DNA of 64,000 nt from Streptomyces sp. CBMA291 (GTDB lineage: Bacteria > Actinomycetota > Actinomycetes > Streptomycetales > Streptomycetaceae). The translations under genes were made by a program, and so were the position numbers. Shown one piece after another: positions 8,929 through 17,209 of this stretch. Within the stretch, counting starts at the first letter, position 1, and every line of letters starts with the position of its first letter. The stretch spans positions 26,957 through 90,956 of the forward strand of contig NZ_MSJP01000085.1 of assembly GCF_014596525.1 (NCBI RefSeq). The letters are read 5' to 3'. The notes beneath the pieces are model-generated. The model ran no database searches. It saw only the letters and a program-made list of their open reading frames with translations, and was not told where the DNA came from.

Positions 8929-9807
8929 TCAGATTAGTCCTTTACCGTTTCCGGGGGACGCCGCAGCCGCGTTCTTTGCCGCCACGACGGCATCGAATAC
9001 CTCCCGCTTGGGAAGCCCCGCTTCCGCCGCGACCGCCGCGATGGCCTCCTTGCGCCGCTCGCCCGCCTCCTCGCGCACCCGCACCCTGCGGACCAGCTCC
9101 TCCGCGTCGAGTTCGGCCGGTCCGGTCTCCGGGGCGCCCTCGACGACGACGGTGATCTCCCCGCGTACGCCCTCGGCGGCCCAGGCGGCGAGATCGGCCA
9201 GCGGACCCCGCTTGACCTCCTCGTACGTCTTGGTCAGCTCGCGGCAGACGGCCGCCCGCCGCTCCGCGCCGAAGACCTCGGCCATCGCGGCGAGGGTGTC
9301 GTCGAGCCGGTGCGGCGCCTCGAAGTAGACGAGGGTCCGGCGCTCGTCGGCGACCTCGCGCAGCCGCCCGAGCCGCTCGCCCGCCTTCCTCGGCAGGAAG
9401 CCCTCGAAGCAGAAGCGGTCGACGGGGAGCCCGGAGAGGGCCAGCGCGGTGAGCACGGCGGACGGCCCGGGGACGGCGGTCACCTTGATGTCCTGCTCGA
9501 CGGCGGCGGCGACGAGCCGGTAGCCGGGGTCGGAGACGGACGGCATGCCCGCGTCGGTCACCAGGAGCACCCGGGCGCCGCCGGCCAGCGCCTCGACCAG
9601 TTCCGGCGTACGGGCGGACTCGTTCCCCTCGAAGTAGGAGACGACCCGGCCCGAGGTGTGGACGCCGAGCGCGCGCGTCAGTCCGCGCAGCCTCCGGGTG
9701 TCCTCGGCGGCCACGATGTCCGCGTTCTCCAGTTCGGTGGCGAGTCGGGGCGGAGCGTCCGCGATGTCACCGATGGGGGTCCCTGCGAGTACCAGCGTTC
9801 CTGTCAC
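8929..9807 (-). CDS. rsmI: 16S rRNA (cytidine1402-2'-O)-methyltransferase
   Basis: A tetrapyrrole-methylase-fold RsmI of about 292 aa. The start is VLAGTPIGDIADAP, followed by AAEDTRRL, VSYFEGNE, VLLVTDAGMPSVSDPGY (SAM-binding glycine/acidic loop) and VPGPSAVLTAL. The family 2'-O-methylates C1402 in the 30S decoding centre. GTG 9807 has GAGG about 9 bases upstream; an in-frame ATG three codons earlier (9816) has its purine run immediately adjacent, so I prefer 9807. It is divergent from the mannosyltransferase gene. Confidence 0.93.
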   Translation of the reverse strand: MTGTLVLAGTPIGDIADAPPRLATELENADIVAAEDTRRLRGLTRALGVHTSGRVVSYFEGNESARTPELVEALAGGARVLLVTDAGMPSVSDPGYRLVAAAVEQDIKVTAVPGPSAVLTALALSGLPVDRFCFEGFLPRKAGERLGRLREVADERRTLVYFEAPHRLDDTLAAMAEVFGAERRAAVCRELTKTYEEVKRGPLADLAAWAAEGVRGEITVVVEGAPETGPAELDAEELVRRVRVREEAGERRKEAIAAVAAEAGLPKREVFDAVVAAKNAAAASPGNGKGLI

Positions 9808-9856
9808 ACCGCCCATCCTCGCAGCCCGGACAGGCGACGTGCGCAGGCGCGTTCCC

Positions 9857-9862
9857 TACGAT
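9857..9862 (+). promoter_or_regulatory. -10 hexamer TACGAT for leaderless protein O-mannosyltransferase
   Basis: Ends 6 bases before GTG 9869, and no ribosome binding site is present. No well-spaced -35 was found. Confidence 0.5.
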
Positions 9863-9868
9863 GGCGCG

Positions 9869-11611
9869 GTGACCAGTACCGCACCCGAGGCCCTGGAGGG
9901 CCGGCACGCCGTGGCAGAGCCCTCTTCGTGGCAGCGACGGCTGCGGCGTTTCGGCTACGAACCGCCCGCCGGACGCACCGCACCCATCGGGCTGCGGGAG
10001 CGCCTCGTCCCTCCGTTCATCCGTCCCTCCGCCCGTGTCACGGCGCTGCTCGGGCTCTCTCCCGAGCGGGCCGAGCGACTCTGGCGGCTCTCCGCCTGGG
10101 GCGGTCCGCTCCTGGTCACGGCCCTCGCGGGGCTGCTCAGGTTCTGGAACCTGGGCAAGCCGCGCGCGGTGATATTCGACGAGACGTACTACGCCAAGGA
10201 CTCCTGGGCCCTGATCAACCAGGGGTACGAGGGGGCGTGGCCGAAAGACATCGACAAGACGATCCTCTCCGACCCGGGCGCGGTCCTGATCCCGACGGAC
10301 CCGGGCTATGTCGTCCATCCGCCGATGGGCAAGTGGCTGATCGGTCTCGGCGAGAAGATGTTCGGCTTCGAGCCGTTCGGATGGCGCTTCATGGTGGCGC
10401 TGCTGGGCACCCTGTCGGTGCTCATGATCTGCCGGATCGGGCGGCGCCTGTTCCGCTCGACGTTCCTGGGCTGTCTGGCGGGTCTGCTGCTCGCCGTCGA
10501 CGGACTGCACTTCGTGATGAGCCGCACCGCCCTGCTCGACCTGGTGGTGATGTTCTTCGCGGTGGCCGCCTTCGGCTCCCTGGTCATCGACCGGGACTGG
10601 GCGAGACGGCGGCTCGCGGCGGCGCTCCCGGAGGACGAGGAGGGGGTCCTCCGGCCCGACGCGGAGATCGCGGAGTCCTTGCGGCTCGGCTGGCGCCCGT
10701 GGCGGATCACGGCCGGTGTGATGCTGGGCCTGGCCGCCGGCACCAAGTGGAACGGGCTGTACTTCATGGTCGCCTTCGGCCTCCTGACGGTGCTGTGGGA
10801 CGTCGGCGCCCGCCGTACGGCCGGTGCGGTCCGCCCGCGCGTCGCGGTGTTCCTGAAGGACCTGGCCCCGGCGTTCGGGGCGGTGGTGCCGGTGGGCATC
10901 GCCGCGTACATGGCGACCTGGAGCGGCTGGCTCGCCAGTGACAAGGGCTACTTCCGGACATGGGCCGCCGACCAGGACAAGCTGAACGGCGGCGGCACCT
11001 GGAGCTGGCTGCCGGACTGGCTGCGCAGCTTCTGGCACTACGAGTTCGAGGTGTACAACTTCCACGTGGGCCTCACCTCGCCCCATGTGTACGAGTCGAA
11101 CCCCTGGTCCTGGATCGTCCTCGGCCGCCCCGTCTCGTACTTCTACGAGTCCCCCGCCCCCGGCGTGAACGGCTGCCCCGCCGACGCGAAGGAGAAGTGC
11201 GCCCAGGAGATCCTGGCCCTCGGCACCCCGCTCCTGTGGTGGACCGCCTGCATCGCCCTCCTGTACATCCTGTGGCGCTGGGCCTTCCGCCGGGACTGGC
11301 GCGCGGGCGCCATCGCGTGCGCCGTGGCGGCGGGCTGGGTCCCCTGGTTCCACTACCAGGAACGCACCATCTTCTATTTCTACGCCGTGGTGTTCGTTCC
11401 GTTCCTCTGTCTGGCGGTGGCCATGATGCTGGGCGCGATCGTCGGCCCGGCAGGCTCGTCGGAAAGACGCCGTACTTTCGGCGCGGTGGCGGCGGGCTGC
11501 ATCGTCCTCCTCATCATCTGGAATTTCATTTATTTCTGGCCCATCTACACGGGAACGCCGATTCCACTGGATCAGTGGCGCGGGCGGATGTGGCTGGACA
11601 CCTGGGTGTGA
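9869..11611 (+). CDS. pmt: Dolichyl-phosphate-mannose--protein O-mannosyltransferase
   Basis: A polytopic GT39 enzyme of 580 aa with about 11 membrane segments. The large first outer loop carries the family's Asp-Glu pair in FDETYYAKDSWALINQGYEG. VHPPMGKWLI and FGWRFMVAL follow, as in actinobacterial Pmt. It transfers mannose from polyprenyl-phosphate-mannose to Ser/Thr of exported proteins as they cross the membrane. In S. coelicolor it is needed for phage phiC31 receptor glycosylation and normal envelope. The start is GTG 9869 with a leaderless-type -10. Confidence 0.95.
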   Translation: MTSTAPEALEGRHAVAEPSSWQRRLRRFGYEPPAGRTAPIGLRERLVPPFIRPSARVTALLGLSPERAERLWRLSAWGGPLLVTALAGLLRFWNLGKPRAVIFDETYYAKDSWALINQGYEGAWPKDIDKTILSDPGAVLIPTDPGYVVHPPMGKWLIGLGEKMFGFEPFGWRFMVALLGTLSVLMICRIGRRLFRSTFLGCLAGLLLAVDGLHFVMSRTALLDLVVMFFAVAAFGSLVIDRDWARRRLAAALPEDEEGVLRPDAEIAESLRLGWRPWRITAGVMLGLAAGTKWNGLYFMVAFGLLTVLWDVGARRTAGAVRPRVAVFLKDLAPAFGAVVPVGIAAYMATWSGWLASDKGYFRTWAADQDKLNGGGTWSWLPDWLRSFWHYEFEVYNFHVGLTSPHVYESNPWSWIVLGRPVSYFYESPAPGVNGCPADAKEKCAQEILALGTPLLWWTACIALLYILWRWAFRRDWRAGAIACAVAAGWVPWFHYQERTIFYFYAVVFVPFLCLAVAMMLGAIVGPAGSSERRRTFGAVAAGCIVLLIIWNFIYFWPIYTGTPIPLDQWRGRMWLDTWV

Positions 11612-11737
11612 CGGGTGCGGCGGGCGGGGCGGATGCGAGGCGTACGGCGGGTGTGACTGATATGCGGGAAGTCGCTCGACAGGCGTTCGCCCCGGCTGCT
11701 TGACTCGAACGTCCACCTGGGGAGGGGAGGCGCAGCC

Positions 11738-13372
11738 ATGCGCAGTGGAGCCAAGGTCGCGATCGTCGGGAGCGTCTTCGCCGTCGTGGCGGGCGGGGTC
11801 GGCTACGGGGGCTGGAACCTCTGGAACGGGGTCACCGGAGGCGACTCCACGGGGACCACGAGCGCGAACGCCCCGAAGACCGGGCCCCTCACCGCCGAGG
11901 AGACCACCGCCGTCGCCAAGGACTTCCTGGCCGCCTGGGCGGCGGGCGAGTCCGATCAGGCCGCGCAGTACACCAACGACCCGGTCACGGCGGGCCCGGC
12001 GCTCACCGCCTTCCAGGGCGGCGCCGGGATCACCAGGGCGGTGATCACCCCTGGCCCCCCGGCCGGTACGAAGGTGCCGTTCACCGTCCGGGCCACGGTC
12101 TCCTACGAGGACGTCTCCAAGGAGCTGGCGTACTCCTCCCAGCTGACCGTGGTGCGCGGGCTCAGCACCGGCCGGCCGCTGGTGAAGTGGGCGCCGACGG
12201 TGCTCCACCCCCGGCTCACCGCGAACGCCACCCTGCGCACGGGGACGGCGAAGACCGCCGCCCTGAAAGCCCTGGACCACGAGGGCGTCGAGCTGTCCCC
12301 GGAGAAGTACCCCTCCCTCGCCCCCGTCCTCGACACGCTGCGGCAGCGGTACGGCTCGCAGGTCGACGGGACCTCCGGCATCGAGACCTGGATCGACTCG
12401 GGCAGCGAGACCGTCCCCGACACCACCCTCCTCGTCCTGCGGAAGGGCAAGCCGGGGGTGCTCAGGACGACCATCGATGCGGACGTGCAGGCGGCGGCGG
12501 AGAAGGCCGTGCAGGCCTACGGCCAGGCGGCGGTGGCGGCCGTCGAGCCGTCGACCGGGGCGATACGGGCGGTCGCCAACAGCCCGGCGGGAGGCTTCAA
12601 CACGGCCCTCCAGGGGGCGCAGGCCCCCGGCTCGACCATGAAGATCGTCACGGCGACGATGATGATGGAACACGGTCTGGCGATGCCGGACAGCAAGGTC
12701 GAGTGTCCGCCGTCGGTCCCGTGGGACGGGCGCACCTTCCACAACCTCGACGACTTCAAGATCGATGACGGCACCCTCTCCGACGCCTTCCGCCGCTCCT
12801 GCAACACCGCCTTCATCAAGGCGATCGGTCCGCTCAACGAGAAGGGGATCGAGGGGACGGCGCTCGGCGACACCGCCAGTCGCTACTTCGGCATCGGCAA
12901 GGAGTGGAAGATCGGCGTGCCGTCCGCCGACGGCAGCGTCCCCGCCTCGGAGTCGGCCGAGACGGCCGCCTCGTACATCGGCCAGGGCAAGATCACGATG
13001 AGCGCCCTGAACGTGGCCTCGCTCTCCGCGACCGCGAAGAACGGCGCCTTCCTCCAGCCGTACCTGGTGGCGCGGAAGCTGGACGACCGCCCGTTCGCCG
13101 AGGCCGACCCGCTCCCCACCCGGATCGCCTCGGGGCTGCGCCGGATGATGCGCGAGACGGCGGTCAACGGCACGGCGGCGCAGGCGATGGCCGGGGTCCC
13201 GTCCCCCAAGGGCGCGAAGACCGGCTCGGCGGAGGTCGACGGCAACGCCACCTCGAACAGCTGGTTCACCGGCTACTCGGGCGACCTGGCGGCGGCGGCG
13301 GTCGTCCAGGAGGGCGGCCACGGCGGCGACTCGGCGGGGAAGGTCGTGGCGCGGGTGCTGAAGGCGGGGTAG
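11738..13372 (+). CDS. Penicillin-binding protein, transpeptidase with NTF2-like domain
   Basis: A class B-type PBP of 544 aa. It has an N-terminal membrane anchor (about 5-25), a MecA_N/NTF2-like domain (about 48-165), a dimerisation region, then a transpeptidase with all three motifs: S299-T-M-K302, S354-C-N and K494-T-G. It makes peptidoglycan cross-links outside the membrane. GGAGGGGAGG precedes ATG 11738. No DD-carboxypeptidase or glycosyltransferase domain is present. Streptomyces usually carries several such paralogues, many sporulation-linked; which one this is cannot be told. Confidence 0.93.
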   Translation: MRSGAKVAIVGSVFAVVAGGVGYGGWNLWNGVTGGDSTGTTSANAPKTGPLTAEETTAVAKDFLAAWAAGESDQAAQYTNDPVTAGPALTAFQGGAGITRAVITPGPPAGTKVPFTVRATVSYEDVSKELAYSSQLTVVRGLSTGRPLVKWAPTVLHPRLTANATLRTGTAKTAALKALDHEGVELSPEKYPSLAPVLDTLRQRYGSQVDGTSGIETWIDSGSETVPDTTLLVLRKGKPGVLRTTIDADVQAAAEKAVQAYGQAAVAAVEPSTGAIRAVANSPAGGFNTALQGAQAPGSTMKIVTATMMMEHGLAMPDSKVECPPSVPWDGRTFHNLDDFKIDDGTLSDAFRRSCNTAFIKAIGPLNEKGIEGTALGDTASRYFGIGKEWKIGVPSADGSVPASESAETAASYIGQGKITMSALNVASLSATAKNGAFLQPYLVARKLDDRPFAEADPLPTRIASGLRRMMRETAVNGTAAQAMAGVPSPKGAKTGSAEVDGNATSNSWFTGYSGDLAAAAVVQEGGHGGDSAGKVVARVLKAG

Positions 13373-13484
13373 GGGCGGGGCGGCGTGGGGGCCGGGGTGC
13401 GGGGTGCGGGTGGGGCCGGGGCCGGTGCCCACCGGCCGGGTCCCCGGGACCGTAAGTGGGTCGCTTGCCCCCTACACCGACCGC

Positions 13485-13490
13485 TACGGT
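13485..13490 (+). promoter_or_regulatory. -10 hexamer TACGGT for leaderless YbaK-family gene
   Basis: Ends 7 bases before ATG 13498. No Shine-Dalgarno site is present. Confidence 0.5.
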
Positions 13491-13497
13491 GCTGGCC

Positions 13498-14154
13498 ATG
13501 ACGGCTGAGAACACCGAAAGCGCGGGCGCGGCAGGCACAGGCGACGCGACCGCTTCCCCCACCTCTCCCGCTTCGCCCACCTCGCCCACCTCTCCCGCTT
13601 CGCCCACCTCGCCCACCTCTCCCGCTTCCCCCACCTCGCCCACCTCTCCCGACTCCCCCGGATCCCCCGACTCCCCCGGATCCGCCGCGCACCCGCAGTT
13701 CGCCGCCGCGCTCCGGGAACTGGGCCTGGACGTCGAGGTCCGGCGCTTCCCGGACGAGACCCGGACCGCGGCGCAGGCGGCCGAGGCGATCGGCTGCGAG
13801 GTCTCCGAGATCGTGAAGTCGCTGATCTTCGCGGCGGACGGGGTGCCCGTCCTGGTCCTGATGGACGGGGCGTCGCGGGTGGACGTGGAGCGGGTCCGGC
13901 GGGAGCTGGGCGCGGAGAAGGTGACCCGGGCGGACGCGAAGGTGGTCCGGGAGACGACGGGGTACGCGATCGGGGGCGTACCGCCGTTCGGGCACCGTAC
14001 CCGGACGCGGGTCCTGGCGGACCGGGGGCTGCTCGACCACGAGTTGGTGTGGGCGGCGGCGGGCACGCCGCACACGGTGTTCGCGCTCGACCCGAAGTCG
14101 CTGATCGCCCACGCGGGCGCCGCCCTGGTGGATGTGCGCGAGCAGTCGGCATGA
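13498..14154 (+). CDS. YbaK/ProX-family aminoacyl-tRNA deacylase with repeat-rich N-terminus
   Basis: A 218-aa protein. The C-terminal 155 aa form a YbaK/EbsC domain with the conserved lysine in EIVKSLIFAADG and the later GGVPPFGHRT and FALDPKSL. Members hydrolyse misacylated tRNA in trans. The N-terminal about 60 residues are a Ser/Pro/Thr tandem repeat (see 13558-13683), absent from typical members of about 160 aa. Its stop overlaps the next ATG (ATGA), so the permease is co-translated. Confidence 0.9.
   Translation: MTAENTESAGAAGTGDATASPTSPASPTSPTSPASPTSPTSPASPTSPTSPDSPGSPDSPGSAAHPQFAAALRELGLDVEVRRFPDETRTAAQAAEAIGCEVSEIVKSLIFAADGVPVLVLMDGASRVDVERVRRELGAEKVTRADAKVVRETTGYAIGGVPPFGHRTRTRVLADRGLLDHELVWAAAGTPHTVFALDPKSLIAHAGAALVDVREQSA
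13558..13683 (+). repeat. In-frame 27-bp minisatellite (about 4.7 units) coding for a Ser-Pro-Thr repeat
   Basis: Units at 13558-13584, 13585-13611, 13612-13638 and 13639-13665, plus a partial unit of 18 bp. The first three are nearly identical. Each full unit encodes nine residues of the type PTSPASPTS. Length-variable between strains is the expectation. Confidence 0.9.
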
Positions 14155-15002
14155 CACCGCTCGTCACGCTCGCGGTCCTGGCGGCGGCCATCACGCACGC
14201 GGGCTGGAACGCGATCGCGCACCACATCAAGGACCAACTGCTCTCGTTCACCCTGATATCCGGTGGCGGCGCGCTGATCGGCCTGGCGCTCGCGCTGTTC
14301 GCGCCGCTGCCCGCGGCGGGGGCGTGGCCGTATCTGGTGGTGTCGGCGGGGCTGCACGTCGGTTACATGGTGCTGCTGATGCGTTCGTTCACGCTGGGCG
14401 ACTTCGGGCAGATGTACCCGATCGCGCGGGGGACGGCGCCGCTGGTGGTGACGGTCCTGGCGGCGCTGTTCCTGGACGAGGTGCCGGGCGGCTGGCAGTT
14501 GCTCGGCGTCGCGGTGGCCTGCGCGGGCCTGACGGGGATGGCGCTGTGGGGCATCCGGGGCAAGGGCGGCGCCCCGCAGTGGCCGGCGCTGCTCGCGGCG
14601 ATGGGCACGGGCCTGGCGATCGCCGGGTACACGGTCGTGGACGGCGTGGGCGTCCGCGCCTCGGGAACCCCGATCGGCTACATCGCGTGGCTGATGGTCC
14701 TGGAGGGCGTGTCGATCCCGGCGTACGCCCTGTGGACCCGCCGAGGCGCCCTGCTCCCCCAACTCCGCCCGTACGCGGCCCGGGGCTTCCTCGGCGCGGC
14801 CCTCTCGGTCGGCGCCTACGGCCTGGTCCTGTGGGCCCAGACGAAGGCCCCTCTGGCCCCCATCGCGGCCCTCCGCGAATCGTCGATCATCGTCGGCGCG
14901 GCCATCGGCGCCTTCTTCTTCAAGGAACGCTTCGGCGCCCCGCGCATCGCGGCGGCGGCCCTGATGGCGGTGGGGATCGGGTTGATGCTGCGGGCGGGGT
15001 GA
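14151..15002 (+). CDS. EamA/DMT-family permease
   Basis: A 283-aa membrane protein with about ten hydrophobic segments in two EamA repeats (about 5-135 and 145-280). The C-terminal half has the typical ALRESSIIVGAAIGAFFFKERFG motif. Drug/metabolite transporters of this family export small molecules or amino acids; the substrate is unknown. It overlaps the YbaK-type gene by four bases (ATGA). Confidence 0.9.
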   Translation: MTPLVTLAVLAAAITHAGWNAIAHHIKDQLLSFTLISGGGALIGLALALFAPLPAAGAWPYLVVSAGLHVGYMVLLMRSFTLGDFGQMYPIARGTAPLVVTVLAALFLDEVPGGWQLLGVAVACAGLTGMALWGIRGKGGAPQWPALLAAMGTGLAIAGYTVVDGVGVRASGTPIGYIAWLMVLEGVSIPAYALWTRRGALLPQLRPYAARGFLGAALSVGAYGLVLWAQTKAPLAPIAALRESSIIVGAAIGAFFFKERFGAPRIAAAALMAVGIGLMLRAG

Positions 15003-15096
15003 GGGGAGCGGTTCAGCGGACGGTGTCGTGCCGCTCCGATGCCGAAGCCTGCGAGACCACCAGCACCGTTTCGGCCTTTGCGGGCGGCCTTCGCCG

Positions 15097-16152
15097 TCAC
15101 ACCGATTCACGGTGCGGTGGCGCCCACGTGCCCACCTTCACCGGCTCAGGGCGAAGAGAAATGCCGGTGGCCCGCTCGACCTGGGAGGCAAGGGCGGACA
15201 AGGTGTCGACGAAACCGGTCGCGGTGGCGCCCTCGTGGGCGGTCAGTGTGAGGGTGCGGGCCGACGAACACCGAGTTCCTTGGGCGATCTTCCGGCCGGG
15301 TCGACATCCGACGAGTTCGAGGAGCCAGCCCGCACTGGCCCGCAGTTCTCCGTCACTGTCGGTGTGGATTGGGCAGCCCGTCGCCGACCAACGGTCGGCT
15401 TGGGCCGAGGTAATGGGCGGGTTGAGAAAGACGGAGCCCACCTGACGGGCATCGGAGCCGTGCGGGTCGAGCAGGAGCCCACGGCGGTGGCGGTTTGCGA
15501 GGACAGCGGCGGCGACCTCGGCGACAGGCGGTCTGGCTCCGGGCTGAACGCCGAGTTCTTCGGCCAGCGGGCGGTAGGTGATCGGGGCAGCCGGGGCCGA
15601 AGTGAGGCGAAGAGTGACAGTGAGGACGGTCCAGCGGTCGGGTTCGTTCTTGAACCGGCTGCCTCGGTGCCGCAGACGGCACGCCTGGGAAGGCAGGGTC
15701 CGCAGGCCGCCCAGGTCCCAGTCCCAGGCAGTGACGTGGTCGAGGACGTCGCCGATCTGCTGCCCATACGCTCCGGTGTTCTGGACCGGAGCGGCGCCGG
15801 TGGTGCCAGGTATACCGGCCAGGCACTCGACCCCGGCAAGGGACTCGCCAGCGGCCCAAGCGACGAGATCGGTGAGCGGATGACCGGCCTGCACCGTTGC
15901 CAGCACCGTGCCGTCGCCTTGCTTCTCCGCGAAGATGCCGCAGGTGTTCACCACGGTGACGGAGCCTGGATATCCAGTGTCGGAAGCAATGACATTACTG
16001 CCGTGGCCAAGCGTCAAAGGGCTGCCTTCCCGACGCCGGCCGATGATGTGGACCAGTTCCTGCCAGTCGTCGGGGTCGTAGAGCCACAGCGGTTCCGCGA
16101 TCGGGCCGCCGAAGCGCAAGGTGGTCAGGGACGCGAGGCTGGTCGGGGGCAC
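15097..16152 (-). CDS. MurB-like UDP-N-acetylenolpyruvoylglucosamine reductase (paralogue)
   Basis: 351 aa, normal length for an actinobacterial MurB. FAD-binding LGHGSNVIASD (about 48-58) and GIPGTTGAAPVQNTGAYGQQI (about 113-133) are kept. So are the catalytic Ser240 in QVGSVFLNPP and the C-terminal Glu336 in RPEPVKVG. The usual Tyr-Arg-Asp-Ser motif reads His-Arg-Gly-Ser (162-165), a possible change in substrate contacts. GTG 16152 follows AGGAGG by seven bases, and that site directly abuts the upstream gene's stop. It is the last gene of a four-gene operon and likely reduces an enolpyruvyl UDP-sugar made by the neighbouring MurA-like enzyme. Confidence 0.9.
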   Translation of the reverse strand: MPPTSLASLTTLRFGGPIAEPLWLYDPDDWQELVHIIGRRREGSPLTLGHGSNVIASDTGYPGSVTVVNTCGIFAEKQGDGTVLATVQAGHPLTDLVAWAAGESLAGVECLAGIPGTTGAAPVQNTGAYGQQIGDVLDHVTAWDWDLGGLRTLPSQACRLRHRGSRFKNEPDRWTVLTVTLRLTSAPAAPITYRPLAEELGVQPGARPPVAEVAAAVLANRHRRGLLLDPHGSDARQVGSVFLNPPITSAQADRWSATGCPIHTDSDGELRASAGWLLELVGCRPGRKIAQGTRCSSARTLTLTAHEGATATGFVDTLSALASQVERATGISLRPEPVKVGTWAPPHRESV

Positions 16153-16163
16153 GGACTCCCCTC

Positions 16164-17207
16164 CTAGGGTTCGTGAGAGATCGCCTTGAGCGCAAGGGCC
16201 CGCAGCGGGGCCAGCCGGGCCCGGTGGTCCTGATGGTGGTAGACCGCGTTGGTGCAGATGGCCAGGTAGCGGCCGGTCTCGGGGGCGAGATAAAGACTGG
16301 TGCCGGTGAAACCGTGGTGGTAGGCCACCCGGCCGCTGTCGGCAAGAATCCAGGCCAGTCCCCGGTCGAGGCCGGGTTCGATCTCGGCCACCGGTCGCAT
16401 GCTGTCGGAGAGCCAACTTCCCAGGCGCCCGCCGGTCTTGTGTGAAGCCAGCAGTGCGGTGGCGAAGACGGCAAGGTCGGCCGGTGTGGTGAACACTCCG
16501 GCATGACCGGCGACACCCCCGAGGAGAGCGGCGTTGTCGTCATGCGGAATTCCCCACAGCCTGGGACCGCCGGGCAGTCGCTGTTCCGTTGGCGCGACCC
16601 GGGGGGAGCGGGTCATGGGCCCGTAGACAGTGGCGTGCATGGAGAGGGCCTGCCAGAGTTCGGTGGCCAGGTCGTCCAAGCGCCGCCCGTTGGTGTGGGC
16701 GAGGGCGAGACCGAGCAGGATGAATCCACGGTTGATGTAGCGGTGCCCTGCGCCGGGCTCTGCGATCAGGTCTTCGTCGCAGATCAGCTGGGCCAGCGAT
16801 TCGCCCCGGTTCCGGTACCGATCGAGCCGGGTATCCGCCCGCAGACCGGAGGTGTGGCTCAGGATGTGGCGGGCGGTGACCCTCCCACCAGGGGCGTCGG
16901 GGCCCATCATGGGCAGCAGTTCCCACATGGGGGTGTCCAGTGTGAAGCCGCCGTCGAGTGCCATGCCGACCAGCGGCCAGGTGGCCAGCACCTTGGTCAG
17001 CGACGCGACGTCGTACACGGTCTCCGGGCCCGGCCGGGCGTCACCACACTCGGGTGCGACGACACCGGAGGCCATGTAGCAGGGGACTGCCTCGACGGTG
17101 CCGTGGGCAATGACTCCGCCAGGCACGATGCCGTCGGCGGTCATCAACTCCAGGCATTCTCGCAGTTCGGTGATCATGTTCGGGTTCAGCGGTGCGGTGG
17201 CAGCCAC
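16164..17207 (-). CDS. Class C beta-lactamase-type serine hydrolase
   Basis: A 347-aa penicillin-recognising hydrolase with S69-L-T-K72, Y157-I-N159 and a C-terminal HHGFTG in place of KTG. No signal peptide is evident, so it is probably cytoplasmic. Members hydrolyse or transfer acyl groups from beta-lactams, D-amino-acid peptides or esters. It sits between the MurA- and MurB-like genes (2 and 11 bases apart), so the substrate is probably a product of that pathway. GTG start, AGGAG 5 bases upstream. Confidence 0.88.
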   Translation of the reverse strand: MAATAPLNPNMITELRECLELMTADGIVPGGVIAHGTVEAVPCYMASGVVAPECGDARPGPETVYDVASLTKVLATWPLVGMALDGGFTLDTPMWELLPMMGPDAPGGRVTARHILSHTSGLRADTRLDRYRNRGESLAQLICDEDLIAEPGAGHRYINRGFILLGLALAHTNGRRLDDLATELWQALSMHATVYGPMTRSPRVAPTEQRLPGGPRLWGIPHDDNAALLGGVAGHAGVFTTPADLAVFATALLASHKTGGRLGSWLSDSMRPVAEIEPGLDRGLAWILADSGRVAYHHGFTGTSLYLAPETGRYLAICTNAVYHHQDHRARLAPLRALALKAISHEP

Positions 17208-17209
17208 GG

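Noticed and set aside
9767..13432. Very long open frame (about 1200 codons) on the minus strand opposite pmt and the PBP gene
   Set aside because: It is a GC-skew shadow of two clear plus-strand genes. The translation is Arg/Pro/Gly/His-rich, without domains, and has no ribosome site.
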